Positions 8,323 to 16,425 of a DNA stretch of 43,715 nucleotides are shown here, piece after piece (positions within the stretch are counted from its first letter, which is position 1; each line of letters starts with the position of its first letter). A program made the position numbers and the translations under genes. The DNA is taken from the NCBI GenBank assembly GCA_002497295.1, contig DANO01000037.1:1-43715 (forward strand), written 5' to 3'. The notes below the pieces were generated by a model, which was not told where the DNA came from, searched no databases, and saw only the letters and a list, made by a program, of their open reading frames with translations. Source of the stretch: Euryarchaeota archaeon UBA171 (lineage in GTDB: Archaea > Thermoplasmatota > Poseidoniia > Poseidoniales > Thalassarchaeaceae).

Positions 8323-9387
8323 TCATTCACTGCTGAAAAATGCCGGAGAACCGGCACCGAGCCTTGGATGTTCATTTTGAGGTTCTGATAAGGTGGAAAA
8401 CATCGCCCGCCACTCCATGCCCATTGTTACGCATCCGCTGTGGAGGTTTTCCGGCTCAATCAGTCGATCCATCCTGAAGGTACGCATTCCATCTTTTGAC
8501 ACGTATTCCACCCTTATGAAAAGACGAGAACCTTCTGGGAGGATATCTCCCTCTGAGTCTCTGCAAGATTGTTCGAGAGCGAGGTCCCTGGTCGCTTCAG
8601 CCTGCTGGAGGAGACTGGATATCGTACGATGCTGCACCAGGATGCCAATTCCATCAGCCACATGCTCCGATTCAGCTCCAAATAACTCGTTCATGACGTG
8701 CCAAGCCGCCTCGCCCTCTCTTCCAAACATGCCGTCAAGACGCTTTCTTGGAAAGCCCTCTCTGGTGATGACAAGGGGGAGATCTGAGTACATGGGCGGG
8801 AGAAAGAACGACCCACCCGCCTCTTTGGGATCCGGCCAGAGAGCGAATCTCCTAGTTTTCAAGTTGAGACGGTCGAATGATTCCCGAGGTATCGTATAGG
8901 CATCGATAACTCCATTTTGGCGCATATCTTCCAACCATGGTACGACATTTCCCTCTGGAAGAGGAACGTTCTGTATCCCCGACCACGCTGTTGGAGACAA
9001 CACTCGCAGGTCTCTTCTAAATCTCCTGAGTTGTCTTCGAACGATTCTGGAGCCACTGATGACTATCGAATATCGAGGAAGATGCGAGGGCCTATCGCCT
9101 GCAACAACAACGTGGAAGGGCCTGTGTTGATTAATCGCGCCTGCCACTGAGAGGCCTGATGAAACCATCTCGATTTGCCGCCCATGAATGGCTCTCGATG
9201 GAAGGATAACAGCGTCTAAGTCACTTGATTCTAGTAACTTGAAACCTTCGGTCATATCCTGAATCTCAGTGTACTCATGACCATCGACTTCGTTGATCCT
9301 GTCTCCACACCAACATGTGTCGTCGTTCAAGAAACCGATTGACATAGACGACATCAGGTTACCTCGAAGACACGTGCCGTGCCTCAT
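8323..9387 (-). CDS. divergent hydroxymethylbilane synthase (HemC)-like protein, probably not a standard enzyme
   Basis: The 354-residue protein follows the order of HemC motifs weakly. The N-terminus MRHGTCLRGNLMS resembles IGTRGSxLA. 'LLESSDLDAVILPSRAI' stands where 'LLxGxIDLAVHSLKD' occurs. GSRIVRRQLRRFRRDLRV (112-129) resembles 'GTSSLRRQAQLxxxRPDLxV'. The catalytic Asp of HSLKD and the dipyrromethane-binding Cys of GCQ are not seen at the expected places. It may keep the two-lobed periplasmic-binding-like fold with another role. The start at ATG 9387 is 25 bp from a TATA box on this strand; longer in-frame starts up to 9492 would cross that promoter. Divergent from the prenyl synthase gene. 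Confidence 0.45.
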   Translation of the reverse strand: MRHGTCLRGNLMSSMSIGFLNDDTCWCGDRINEVDGHEYTEIQDMTEGFKLLESSDLDAVILPSRAIHGRQIEMVSSGLSVAGAINQHRPFHVVVAGDRPSHLPRYSIVISGSRIVRRQLRRFRRDLRVLSPTAWSGIQNVPLPEGNVVPWLEDMRQNGVIDAYTIPRESFDRLNLKTRRFALWPDPKEAGGSFFLPPMYSDLPLVITREGFPRKRLDGMFGREGEAAWHVMNELFGAESEHVADGIGILVQHRTISSLLQQAEATRDLALEQSCRDSEGDILPEGSRLFIRVEYVSKDGMRTFRMDRLIEPENLHSGCVTMGMEWRAMFSTLSEPQNEHPRLGAGSPAFFSSE

Positions 9388-9408
9388 GTGTTCGCAGGCA
9401 CAGCCGTT

Positions 9409-9416
9409 GATATATC
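9409..9416. promoter_or_regulatory. palindromic TATA box shared by two divergent leaderless genes
   Basis: GATATATC is a perfect palindrome. Its centre is 24.5 bp from the prenyl synthase ATG at 9437 (plus strand) and 25.5 bp from the HemC-like ATG at 9387 (minus strand). These are the distances expected when transcription begins at or next to the start codon. On the minus strand it is preceded by purine-rich AGGGGAGG, which fits a BRE. No Shine-Dalgarno site precedes either ATG. Confidence 0.65.
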
Positions 9417-9436
9417 CCTCCCCTTGTCTTCGGCCC

Positions 9437-10414
9437 ATGAGCGGTGTGAGAGGGGTACTCGCCCGAAGGTCGTTGGAAGAGGTCCAGTCCATCGTCGAGA
9501 AAGCCCTCAGGGATTACGTCGAGGAAAGATCCGAAGATCCTGCGATGAAATACTCTCGAGACATACTCCTTGCAGGAGGGAAGCGGTTCAGACCCGTTTT
9601 AGGATGCTTAGCCTACGAAGCAGCAGGTGCCAAACTCGACGATAAGATGCTCAGAGCAGCTCTTGCCGCGGAAATCATACACACTGCTACCCTCGTACAC
9701 GATGACATCTACGATCAGGCTAAACTCCGTCGAGGACGTCCTACTTTGCATTCTCAGCACGGACTTGCCCACGGCATCATAGCGGGAGACTACCTCTTCA
9801 CCCTCGGTTATTGGCTAGGTTCTGAACAAGGCCCTGAAGTGATCAGGGCACTTGCTGACAGCTGCATTGCTATGGCGAATGGAGAGCTGTTGCAGTTCGA
9901 CCATATCGGGAATCTCGGGACTACTCCGGAGGACTATTACAAGATTATCGACGGAAAGACCGCAGGCCCAATAGCATGCGGGTGCAAAGTCGCTGCAATG
10001 GTCGCAGAGGCAGACCCAGAAGTCATCGATGCTATGGACAATTTTGGTTGGGAAGTCGGCCGGGCATTCCAGATGGTGGACGACCTCCTCGATCTGACTG
10101 GGAATCCGAGAATGGGGAAGCCCAGAGGGACTGACATTTACGAGGGCAAGATGACTTTGCCCATCATACACGCACTCACTTCTCTTCACGGCAACGATAG
10201 GAAGAATTTGGCAGATGTATTGATGGATTTCAATGATGATAGGTGGGACGAGTTGATCTCTCTCTTGGATACTGCGGGTTCAATTGATTACGTGAGAAGC
10301 CTCATCGACTCGCACGTGCAGAGAGCCATCGAGGCTCTGGAACCCCTCCCCAATTCGAATCAACTGCAGTTGATGGCAAAATTCGCTCGTAAATCTGCTC
10401 TAAGGACCCTCTGA
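9437..10414 (+). CDS. idsA: geranylgeranyl/farnesyl diphosphate synthase
   Basis: Builds C15-C20 isoprenyl diphosphates by head-to-tail condensation with isopentenyl diphosphate, supplying chains for archaeal ether lipids. The 325-residue trans-prenyltransferase has GGKRFRP (47-53), the first aspartate motif DDIYD (89-93) followed by RRGRPTLH, and the second motif DDLLD (215-219). Residues four and five before the first motif are T and A, not aromatic, which favours a product longer than C15. ATG 9437 was chosen over an in-frame start at 9293 because it lies 24 bp after the shared TATA box and fits the family N-terminus. Geranylgeranyl reductase follows after 9 bp, probably in one transcript. 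Confidence 0.95.
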   Translation: MSGVRGVLARRSLEEVQSIVEKALRDYVEERSEDPAMKYSRDILLAGGKRFRPVLGCLAYEAAGAKLDDKMLRAALAAEIIHTATLVHDDIYDQAKLRRGRPTLHSQHGLAHGIIAGDYLFTLGYWLGSEQGPEVIRALADSCIAMANGELLQFDHIGNLGTTPEDYYKIIDGKTAGPIACGCKVAAMVAEADPEVIDAMDNFGWEVGRAFQMVDDLLDLTGNPRMGKPRGTDIYEGKMTLPIIHALTSLHGNDRKNLADVLMDFNDDRWDELISLLDTAGSIDYVRSLIDSHVQRAIEALEPLPNSNQLQLMAKFARKSALRTL

Positions 10415-10423
10415 GGCGGCGCT

Positions 10424-11524
10424 ATGGCCAACAAGAAGCACGACGTCATAGTCGTGGGCGGAGGGCCCGCGGGATCGACTACGGCACTGTATCTCGCACG
10501 TCGAGGCATCGACGTACTCGTAATTGACGGAAGAGACCCGATTGGCACACCTTTGCAATGCGGCGAACTTGTACCGAGCAATGAGGAGATGAGCCGTCTT
10601 TGCCCGAAGGTCCCCGACATGGACGATTTATTCCAGACCCCCGATCATGCCATATGCCGGCGAGTACCTGAGATGCATCTGGTAACCCCTTCAGGAAAGC
10701 GTCTGAAATATCGATTTGAAGGCATGGTACTCGATCGTGTAGCACATGACGAAGCACTTGTCCAACGCGCAGAAGGTGAAGGTGCCAAGTATCTAGTCGG
10801 AACGCGTGTCAAACATGTCGAGAGCCAGTCAGTCACCTTGTCCGATGGACGTACATTCGAGGCCAAAGTCATCGTGGGAGCAGGAGGGCATCAGGATATA
10901 GTGCGACGAACCGGGTGGTCTGAGAAATCCCTCAACATACCCGTCAAGTTTGCTATTAAAAAAGGAGTTCACACCGAAGCTTTGGAGTTGCATTTCGGAG
11001 CAATCGCGCCGGGGGGCTATGCATGGGTTTTCCCGAAGAACGGCTCCTCCAACATAGGTATAGGAATTCAACCCAAGTTCGCACGTGGGACTTCTCTGAA
11101 TATTCTTGCTAAACAGTTCATAGATTCCTACAGTGGGGATTTAGAATATGAAGGGGCTGGAGCACTGCCGATGTCTGGCACTATTCGGAGCTTCATCAAT
11201 GGAAAACACGTACTCGTGGGAGATTCAGCAGGGATGGTCCTACCTTCCAACGGTGCGGGGATAACAATAGCAATGATTGGAGGTAGAATCGCTGGGAACG
11301 CAATCGCAGACCATCTACTGGATGGAGAACCTCTCGAATCATACGAGCATGAATGGAAGTATCAGATGGGGTCAGTAATGTCTAGGTCAAAACGAGCATT
11401 TGCATTCGGATCCATCCTATTCAGATTACCCGACCGTGTTGTGGACTTGGTATTCAATAGACTCACAAAGCCATTCATATGGCGTGCAGTAACATGCAGA
11501 TCTCTCTTTGCGTTAAGAGTTTGA
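10424..11524 (+). CDS. geranylgeranyl reductase family flavoprotein (digeranylgeranylglycerophospholipid reductase)
   Basis: FAD enzyme that saturates the geranylgeranyl chains of archaeal membrane lipids. The 366-residue protein has the N-terminal Rossmann motif VVGGGPAGSTTALYLARRG, the PLQCGE segment typical of this family, a second FAD contact VGAGGHQDIVRR and the GDSAGMVLPSNGAGITIAMIGGRIAGN motif. GGYAWVFPK precedes the last motif as expected. It is translated just after the prenyl synthase (9-bp gap containing GAGGCGG-like sequence), so chain synthesis and reduction are probably co-expressed. Substrate stage (phospholipid or free diphosphate) cannot be told from sequence. Confidence 0.93.
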   Translation: MANKKHDVIVVGGGPAGSTTALYLARRGIDVLVIDGRDPIGTPLQCGELVPSNEEMSRLCPKVPDMDDLFQTPDHAICRRVPEMHLVTPSGKRLKYRFEGMVLDRVAHDEALVQRAEGEGAKYLVGTRVKHVESQSVTLSDGRTFEAKVIVGAGGHQDIVRRTGWSEKSLNIPVKFAIKKGVHTEALELHFGAIAPGGYAWVFPKNGSSNIGIGIQPKFARGTSLNILAKQFIDSYSGDLEYEGAGALPMSGTIRSFINGKHVLVGDSAGMVLPSNGAGITIAMIGGRIAGNAIADHLLDGEPLESYEHEWKYQMGSVMSRSKRAFAFGSILFRLPDRVVDLVFNRLTKPFIWRAVTCRSLFALRV

Positions 11525-11563
11525 TGAATTTCAGCGGCGGCCATGCTTACACTTTAGAATGCA

Positions 11564-12118
11564 TTAGTTCCACCATTTCTTGGACTCTGAATTCTTGATC
11601 GATTTATCGCCATCAGTCGGATTATCTGTGGCTACTGTAGATTTCTCTTTAGAATTGCGAATTAATCCAGGCACCAAATCACATAGGTCGTCTTTTGTCC
11701 CAGCAAAAACGAAAATTTGTTTCTCGCCTTGATATACATGTGTGGTGTAACTTGTAGTTCTACTACCATTATCACTAGTACTAGTGGAAGTTCGTGTATT
11801 TGCAGATAAATCCTCAACGTCAAACTCTCTTTTTGTATATATGAAAAAGGGTGTAAATTGTTTCCAAAAATGAATTTTATTTTCATTTGCCTTTCTCATG
11901 AATATAGCCCTGTGGTGAAATGATAAAGTTGCAACAGTTACTAGCGCGATTATTGCAAATCGAAGCCTCCACCATTCCAAAGCGACTTCATGAATAGACC
12001 AGCCCTCAAACAGAACTACTATCGATAGGACAAATATCACTCCCAGCAATAATGCCGATCCAGTAAAGAATGCGCCAGAGATACGGTTGCCTGGAAACGC
12101 TACCTTGTTATCCTGCAT
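11564..12118 (-). CDS. hypothetical two-TM membrane protein, AT-rich
   Basis: I recognise no family. The 184-residue product (from ATG 12118; an in-frame TTG at 12154 is less likely) has hydrophobic segments at about 17-38 and 51-68. A basic stretch HHRAIFMRKANENK follows, then a Ser/Thr-rich stretch with strand-forming residues, possibly membrane-associated, and a charged tail. The nucleotide sequence is clearly more AT-rich than the lipid genes beside it, with many AAA, ATT and ACT codons. That suggests an accessory gene or recent arrival. It sits between the lipid genes and the methyltransferase with short gaps and has no obvious operon partner. Confidence 0.6.
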   Translation of the reverse strand: MQDNKVAFPGNRISGAFFTGSALLLGVIFVLSIVVLFEGWSIHEVALEWWRLRFAIIALVTVATLSFHHRAIFMRKANENKIHFWKQFTPFFIYTKREFDVEDLSANTRTSTSTSDNGSRTTSYTTHVYQGEKQIFVFAGTKDDLCDLVPGLIRNSKEKSTVATDNPTDGDKSIKNSESKKWWN

Positions 12119-12170
12119 TCTTATCACACTCGAATAATGAGTGGTTATCGACAATCGTCTTTACCTTTTC

Positions 12171-12929
12171 TTAGGCCTTTGCTTGCCATATGGTCGCCAT
12201 ACCCGGGAATATGACCTTTGAAGAAACGTCTTTGAATCCAACTTCCTCAAGCATCCTGACATAATCCCCAGTCGTCCCAAAATGTACGTAGGTTTTCGTC
12301 AGCCATTTCCAAGGATGATCTTGAACCCCGCAGACCCATCTTGCATAGGACCCTACCCATATTTGCATGTACATTTTTCCAAGCCATCCATGCAATCGAT
12401 TGATTTTTGCTGGATCCACAATAACGATCGAACCACCTGGCTTCAGAACGCGAAGGGCCTCGGAAAGGCCCTTGCGCTTGTCATACCAGTCCCTGAAGGA
12501 AAAGAGGGAACAAACACCGTCGAAAGTCGAATCATCAAAGGGGAGAGATTCAGCCTCACCTTTGATAAAAGATGCTTCTGAATCGCCTCTTTGCCTTCTT
12601 TTTGAATTCACGCGAGGCTCAGCCGCTGCGATCATCGAGGGTATGGGGTCGAGACAAACCAAGTCTCGCCCTTCGACGATTTCAGCAAAAGATCCAGGGC
12701 CACTACCAATTTCCAATATTTTCCCTTCATTAGGCAGACGGCTAGCCACCATTCTCCTCCACCTGCTAACTTGACCAACAGTGGCAAAGCGATTGATTCG
12801 GTCGTACACGGGGATGGTGGCCTCGAGATTATCTTGGAGCTCGTTCCAGTCAACTTCGCCCATTCCCTCCGCGTCCATGTGGCTCGCTAGAGACGGGGAG
12901 TATTTGGCACATTGTGAAAATCCGTTCAT
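12171..12929 (-). CDS. class I SAM-dependent methyltransferase, UbiE/MenG-like
   Basis: Probable C-methyltransferase of the UbiE/MenG family. The pre-domain IPVYDRINRFATVGQVSRWRRMVA resembles the conserved 'YDxMNxxxSxGxxxxWR' region. Motif I is ILEIGSGPGS (71-80), followed by the acidic VCLDPIPSMI, then EAESLPFDDSTFDGV, FRDWYDKRKGLSEALRVLKPGGSIVIVDPAK and a C-terminal GFKDV. About 252 residues, close to family length. Start: ATG 12929 lies about 35 bp from the TATA-like GGTATATG; the earlier in-frame ATG at 12950 would be upstream of the predicted transcription start. A quinone precursor is a plausible substrate, but none of the other quinone genes is here. Confidence 0.8.
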   Translation of the reverse strand: MNGFSQCAKYSPSLASHMDAEGMGEVDWNELQDNLEATIPVYDRINRFATVGQVSRWRRMVASRLPNEGKILEIGSGPGSFAEIVEGRDLVCLDPIPSMIAAAEPRVNSKRRQRGDSEASFIKGEAESLPFDDSTFDGVCSLFSFRDWYDKRKGLSEALRVLKPGGSIVIVDPAKINRLHGWLGKMYMQIWVGSYARWVCGVQDHPWKWLTKTYVHFGTTGDYVRMLEEVGFKDVSSKVIFPGMATIWQAKA

Positions 12930-12960
12930 CTCAAGACTTACCCAAAGCATTGGTCAATAT

Positions 12961-12968
12961 CATATACC
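12961..12968. promoter_or_regulatory. TATA-like element between the methyltransferase and the ATP synthase operon
   Basis: CATATACC on the plus strand reads GGTATATG on the minus strand. Its centre is 39 bp from the ATP synthase H start (13003) and 35 bp from the methyltransferase ATG (12929). Either strand would give a start site about 26 bp away and a 9-13 nt leader; the plus leader contains AAGGGCG, a Shine-Dalgarno-like site. It is a candidate two-way promoter for the operon and the divergent gene. Confidence 0.4.
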
Positions 12969-13002
12969 CTTGCTAAATGGCCGGGACATAAGGGCGATCG
13001 CG

Positions 13003-13317
13003 ATGAGCAAGAATGATGTTCTCAAAGCCATAAGAGAAGCGGAATTAGAAGCTAAGAAAATTCTAGAAGAAGCCAATAAGAAAGCATCATCTATTGTCTC
13101 AGCAGCACGAAGCGACGCATCAGAGATTGTAGCGAAAGGGAGAGTAAAAGCAGAAGCTGGTGCTCAAGAGCTAATCTCTTCAGCTCGAAAAGACGCAGAG
13201 AAGAAAGCCCAGAAAACTAAGAAATCAGGACAAAAGGCGCTTGACAAGATTCACACAGAAGGAGAATCAAACAGACAAGTTGCCGTAGATGCGATAATTG
13301 ACTCCTTTGTTGAATAA
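13003..13317 (+). CDS. atpH: A-type ATP synthase subunit H (peripheral stalk)
   Basis: Peripheral-stalk subunit that pairs with subunit E to hold the catalytic head against rotation. The 104-residue protein is an almost continuous Ala/Lys/Glu-rich coiled coil (AIREAELEAKKILEEANKKASSIV and onward), with no other domain, as in the family. ATG 13003 has AGGG about 9 nt upstream; a longer frame opening at 12781 overlaps the divergent methyltransferase and was rejected. It is first in the operon, the usual archaeal position. Confidence 0.87.
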   Translation: MSKNDVLKAIREAELEAKKILEEANKKASSIVSAARSDASEIVAKGRVKAEAGAQELISSARKDAEKKAQKTKKSGQKALDKIHTEGESNRQVAVDAIIDSFVE

Positions 13318-13343
13318 TCACGTACATATCCGGGTTGAGAATA

Positions 13344-15464
13344 ATGTCTGGCGAGTACACCAACAAGAAAGTTGGCCGATTAATTGCCGCCGGCTCCAGG
13401 TCAGCAATCGACGATGTAGTTAGCGTGATCTCAAGGCTCAAGGCAGTACATATCAATGATTATGCTGACGATGAGGAAGGATTCGCTCTCGGAACTCCTT
13501 CTTCAAGAAACGACATACTTGGAAGTCAAGTTTCCACATACAGGGCGATTGTCACTCAGACGGGGGCTAGTGGACCCACAGAAACAGTACCCTTGAATGA
13601 AGCCAGAAGTATTGTTGATGACGATTTTACATCTTCTGTCCAGCAGATTATGCAGTCATTCACAAGAATTGGCCAGATTGAAGACGAAATCAAGGCAAAT
13701 GAAGCAGGTATTGAGATTCTAACCGTCCTGGAGCCTTTGGGAATAGACCTTGATCTATTGGGTGGCTACACCTCCATTGCATCTTTTGTTGGAACCTGTT
13801 CCTCAACCTCGGCAATCACCGATATGAAACTCCCGGATGATGCCTACGCAGAGGTTGTTGACGATCTCGTGGCTGTCTTTTGTTCCAAGCAACATGGAGC
13901 AATGATGTCCTCGATTCTTGAGTCCTCGGGTTTCCAAGCGATTGAAATCCCTGAGGGCCGCGGAAGCATATCTTCGATTATTAATGCAGCAAATCTAGCA
14001 CGATCTGAGCTGGACGAAGAAAGACAAGAAATCCAATCTAAAATAAGTGCATGGACTGAAGAGAATGGAACACAATTGTGTGTTGGTTTAGAACTTCTCG
14101 AACTCGACTTTTCTGAGTCTGAAGCGCCTGTAAAAATAGCTGTAACGGATCACACCTTCGTAATTGACGGCTGGATTACTGATGATAGATCAGAGGAAGT
14201 CATTGATGCACTGAGCCCTTACTGCACCTACACTGAATATGAGGCAGTTCGTCCAACCATATTTCATCATGACCACGAGGGCGAACACACAACTGAGCCC
14301 AAACCGCCCGTGGCGTTTGGAGACCATCAAACATCGGCTCCTATGGAACTGCTGACTGATGCAATAGGAAGATCCGAGTATGGAAGAATGGATCCAACGG
14401 TCTTCATGCTTTTTTCATATCCGCTCTTCTTCGGTTTGATGCTAGGGGACATGGCTTATGGCCTGCTAACAATATCTCTCGGCCTCCTCATCAGGAGAGC
14501 ATTCCCTAGTGACAAGACAGATCAATTGACCAGGTACTTCGGCATGCTGCTTGTCTATATCGGACTAGCAACTGTATTTTTCGGATACATGTATGGTGAA
14601 TTTGCTGGCTTCGAATTCTTGCCGCACATAGAATCACAGTACACTACAGAAGCCGCTTGCAAATACACATGGACTCACGATGCATGCTTCAAGGATGCAT
14701 ACGATGTCCCCTCATGGGTTTCATGGATGACTGCCCTGTATCCCAATGGCGGTAAAATTCACTACGTACTCGACCTGCCCTACAGCCTAACCTTTGCATT
14801 CCCCTTCCACCGAGTGTCCTCGGATTTGATGAATTTGATTGTGATCGCCATATACATCGGAATCTTCCATCTTATGGTTGGTTTCCTACTCGGTGCCATC
14901 GATGAGGTAAGAGTTGGACACGGTTGGCAAGGAGCCCTTTATGGAAAGGTGTCATGGATGATTATCATGGTCGGAGGCTTCCTCTTTTGCTATGATTTCT
15001 ACAAAGAGGATTCCATCAACATGCCCGGACTTGCTTTGGTTTCACTCGGGCTAGTATTCCTTGTTATCCACTTGATGCAAGAAGGTCTACCCCTAGCAAT
15101 CTCATTGATACTAGCGCCTATCGAGGCAATTGGGCTACTTTCCTCGACATTGTCGTACATCAGACTATTCGCTGTCGGAATAGTGGGAGTCAAAATCGCG
15201 TACGCAGGAAATGATATGCTTTACTCCGCAGCGATGGATGGCTTTTCTGATGGCGGTCTTGGTATTCTGATTGGTGCAGTCGCACTCTTAGGATGGTTTG
15301 GCGTGCAGCTATTCGCATGGGTATTGGGCTTGGTTAGCCCCAATATCCATGCAGTTAGGCTACATTTTGTCGAGTGGATGAAGCAATTCTACTTGGCAGA
15401 GGGCGAACCCTTCGAGGCCTTTGGTTTCAAAGAGAGATACATAGAGGTGGATAACACACCGTAA
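13344..15464 (+). CDS. atpI: A-type ATP synthase subunit I (membrane subunit a)
   Basis: Membrane stator subunit that carries the ion half-channels next to the proteolipid ring. The 706-residue protein has a soluble N-terminal half (about 1-330) of alternating helical and alpha/beta regions that binds the peripheral stalks. The C-terminal half has about seven or eight membrane helices, including FMLFSYPLFFGLMLGDMAYGLL and the conserved LSTLSYIRLFAVGIVGVKIAY helix with the essential Arg. The end LGLVSPNIHAVRLHFVEWMKQFY is typical. ATG 13344 was preferred to an in-frame TTG at 13335. About 70 residues between membrane helices (Cys-containing, about 425-495) form a sizeable outward loop. Confidence 0.96.
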   Translation: MSGEYTNKKVGRLIAAGSRSAIDDVVSVISRLKAVHINDYADDEEGFALGTPSSRNDILGSQVSTYRAIVTQTGASGPTETVPLNEARSIVDDDFTSSVQQIMQSFTRIGQIEDEIKANEAGIEILTVLEPLGIDLDLLGGYTSIASFVGTCSSTSAITDMKLPDDAYAEVVDDLVAVFCSKQHGAMMSSILESSGFQAIEIPEGRGSISSIINAANLARSELDEERQEIQSKISAWTEENGTQLCVGLELLELDFSESEAPVKIAVTDHTFVIDGWITDDRSEEVIDALSPYCTYTEYEAVRPTIFHHDHEGEHTTEPKPPVAFGDHQTSAPMELLTDAIGRSEYGRMDPTVFMLFSYPLFFGLMLGDMAYGLLTISLGLLIRRAFPSDKTDQLTRYFGMLLVYIGLATVFFGYMYGEFAGFEFLPHIESQYTTEAACKYTWTHDACFKDAYDVPSWVSWMTALYPNGGKIHYVLDLPYSLTFAFPFHRVSSDLMNLIVIAIYIGIFHLMVGFLLGAIDEVRVGHGWQGALYGKVSWMIIMVGGFLFCYDFYKEDSINMPGLALVSLGLVFLVIHLMQEGLPLAISLILAPIEAIGLLSSTLSYIRLFAVGIVGVKIAYAGNDMLYSAAMDGFSDGGLGILIGAVALLGWFGVQLFAWVLGLVSPNIHAVRLHFVEWMKQFYLAEGEPFEAFGFKERYIEVDNTP

Positions 15465-15488
15465 TATTCCTGCAATGCATGGAAAAAA

Positions 15489-15493
15489 GGAGG
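15489..15493 (+). promoter_or_regulatory. Shine-Dalgarno site deciding the subunit K start
   Basis: GGAGG lies 9 nt before ATG 15503. It falls inside a longer frame that opens at ATG 15479, which has no such site, so 15503 is preferred. Confidence 0.7.
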
Positions 15494-15502
15494 AAAAAAG
15501 AA

Positions 15503-15805
15503 ATGAAGAAAAATATGATGAAAGGAACAAGCGCTGTGTTGACTCTGACGGCAATCACAATGATTGCATCGGTGGTAACAGCACAAGAAGCAGCAGACAA
15601 TGGAAGTACGGTTGAAGCATACGCGAAAATCGGGGCTGGAATAGCACTCGGTCTTTGTGGAATCGGGACTGGTTACAGCCAGAGTCAGATTGGCGCTGCA
15701 GCCGTTGGAATGGTTGCTGAGGGAGGAAACTTCGGTCGAGCCCTTCTATTTACAGTTCTACCTGAGACAATCGTACTCTTCGGACTACTTGCGTTCTTCC
15801 TCTGA
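15503..15805 (+). CDS. atpK: A-type ATP synthase subunit K (proteolipid, c-ring)
   Basis: Forms the rotating membrane ring. The 100-residue protein has a basic, hydrophobic N-terminus (1-28) ending VVTAQEA that looks like a signal sequence. A single hairpin follows: helix 1 at about 41-62 (KIGAGIALGLCGIGTGYSQS) and helix 2 at about 79-100, with the ion-binding Glu88 in LPETIVLFGLL. One carboxylate per hairpin suits ATP synthesis. The position matching Gln32 of sodium-binding bacterial c subunits appears to be Thr in GIGTGYS, so the coupling ion (proton or sodium) is open. It lies 38 bp downstream of subunit I. Confidence 0.93.
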   Translation: MKKNMMKGTSAVLTLTAITMIASVVTAQEAADNGSTVEAYAKIGAGIALGLCGIGTGYSQSQIGAAAVGMVAEGGNFGRALLFTVLPETIVLFGLLAFFL

Positions 15806-15848
15806 GCAGCTGCTTGGACGGAAACGAACACATGAATGAGGATGTACT

Positions 15849-16412
15849 ATGTCTCTTGAATCGCTTTCAAGCCAAATTGAGGCTGAAGCCAAAGCCGAGG
15901 CTAAGGAAATTATCAAGGCCGCTGAGGATCAGGCTAAGATAATTAGAGCTGAAGCAGAAGCAGAAGCCGAGAATCACATGAAGCAGGCTCTTTCTCGAGC
16001 CGAGAAAGATGCTGAGCAAATATCCGTGGAAGTAGTTGCGAGTGTTAGGCAGCAGAATCAGAATGCAGGCCTAATAGCTCGGAGAGTCGTTCTTGATGAT
16101 ACATACAGGGCCTCAAGAGAAGCAGTTTCAACATCGAAAATGAAAGGTAGGAATGCATTAATCAAATCTCTAATCAAAGAAGCCAAGTCTGAGGCTACGA
16201 AGGACATGATTATGCATCCCGTTGAAGTTGATAGGTCCACGATCGATAAAGAAAAGTCAGGATTCAAGATGGGAGACTCCGTAGAAGGTCTCGGCGGCTT
16301 TACTTTGGAGTCTTCCGACGGCTCGGTCCTGTTGGATTATCGATTTGATGGAAGATTAGATGCTGCTTGGAAAAAATCTCTCTCAGAGATAAATACAATC
16401 TTGTTTGGTTAA
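15849..16412 (+). CDS. atpE: A-type ATP synthase subunit E (peripheral stalk)
   Basis: Peripheral-stalk subunit that forms a right-handed coiled coil with H and contacts the top of subunit B. The 187-residue protein has a long Ala/Glu/Lys-rich helix (1-100, IEAEAKAEAKEIIKAAEDQAK). A compact alpha/beta C-terminal domain follows, with the family signature GGFTLESSDGSVLLDYRFDGRLD. The ATG follows a purine-rich GAGGATG region. The stop TAA overlaps the AAAGGAGG ribosome site of subunit C, so translation is tightly packed. Confidence 0.94.
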   Translation: MSLESLSSQIEAEAKAEAKEIIKAAEDQAKIIRAEAEAEAENHMKQALSRAEKDAEQISVEVVASVRQQNQNAGLIARRVVLDDTYRASREAVSTSKMKGRNALIKSLIKEAKSEATKDMIMHPVEVDRSTIDKEKSGFKMGDSVEGLGGFTLESSDGSVLLDYRFDGRLDAAWKKSLSEINTILFG

Positions 16413-16413
16413 A

Positions 16414-16418
16414 GGAGG
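16414..16418 (+). promoter_or_regulatory. Shine-Dalgarno site pointing to a TTG start for subunit C
   Basis: GGAGG within AAAGGAGG, 7 nt before TTG 16426. An earlier in-frame TTG at 16405 lies upstream of the site and inside subunit E, so 16426 is the better start. Confidence 0.7.
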
Positions 16419-16425
16419 AATTGAA

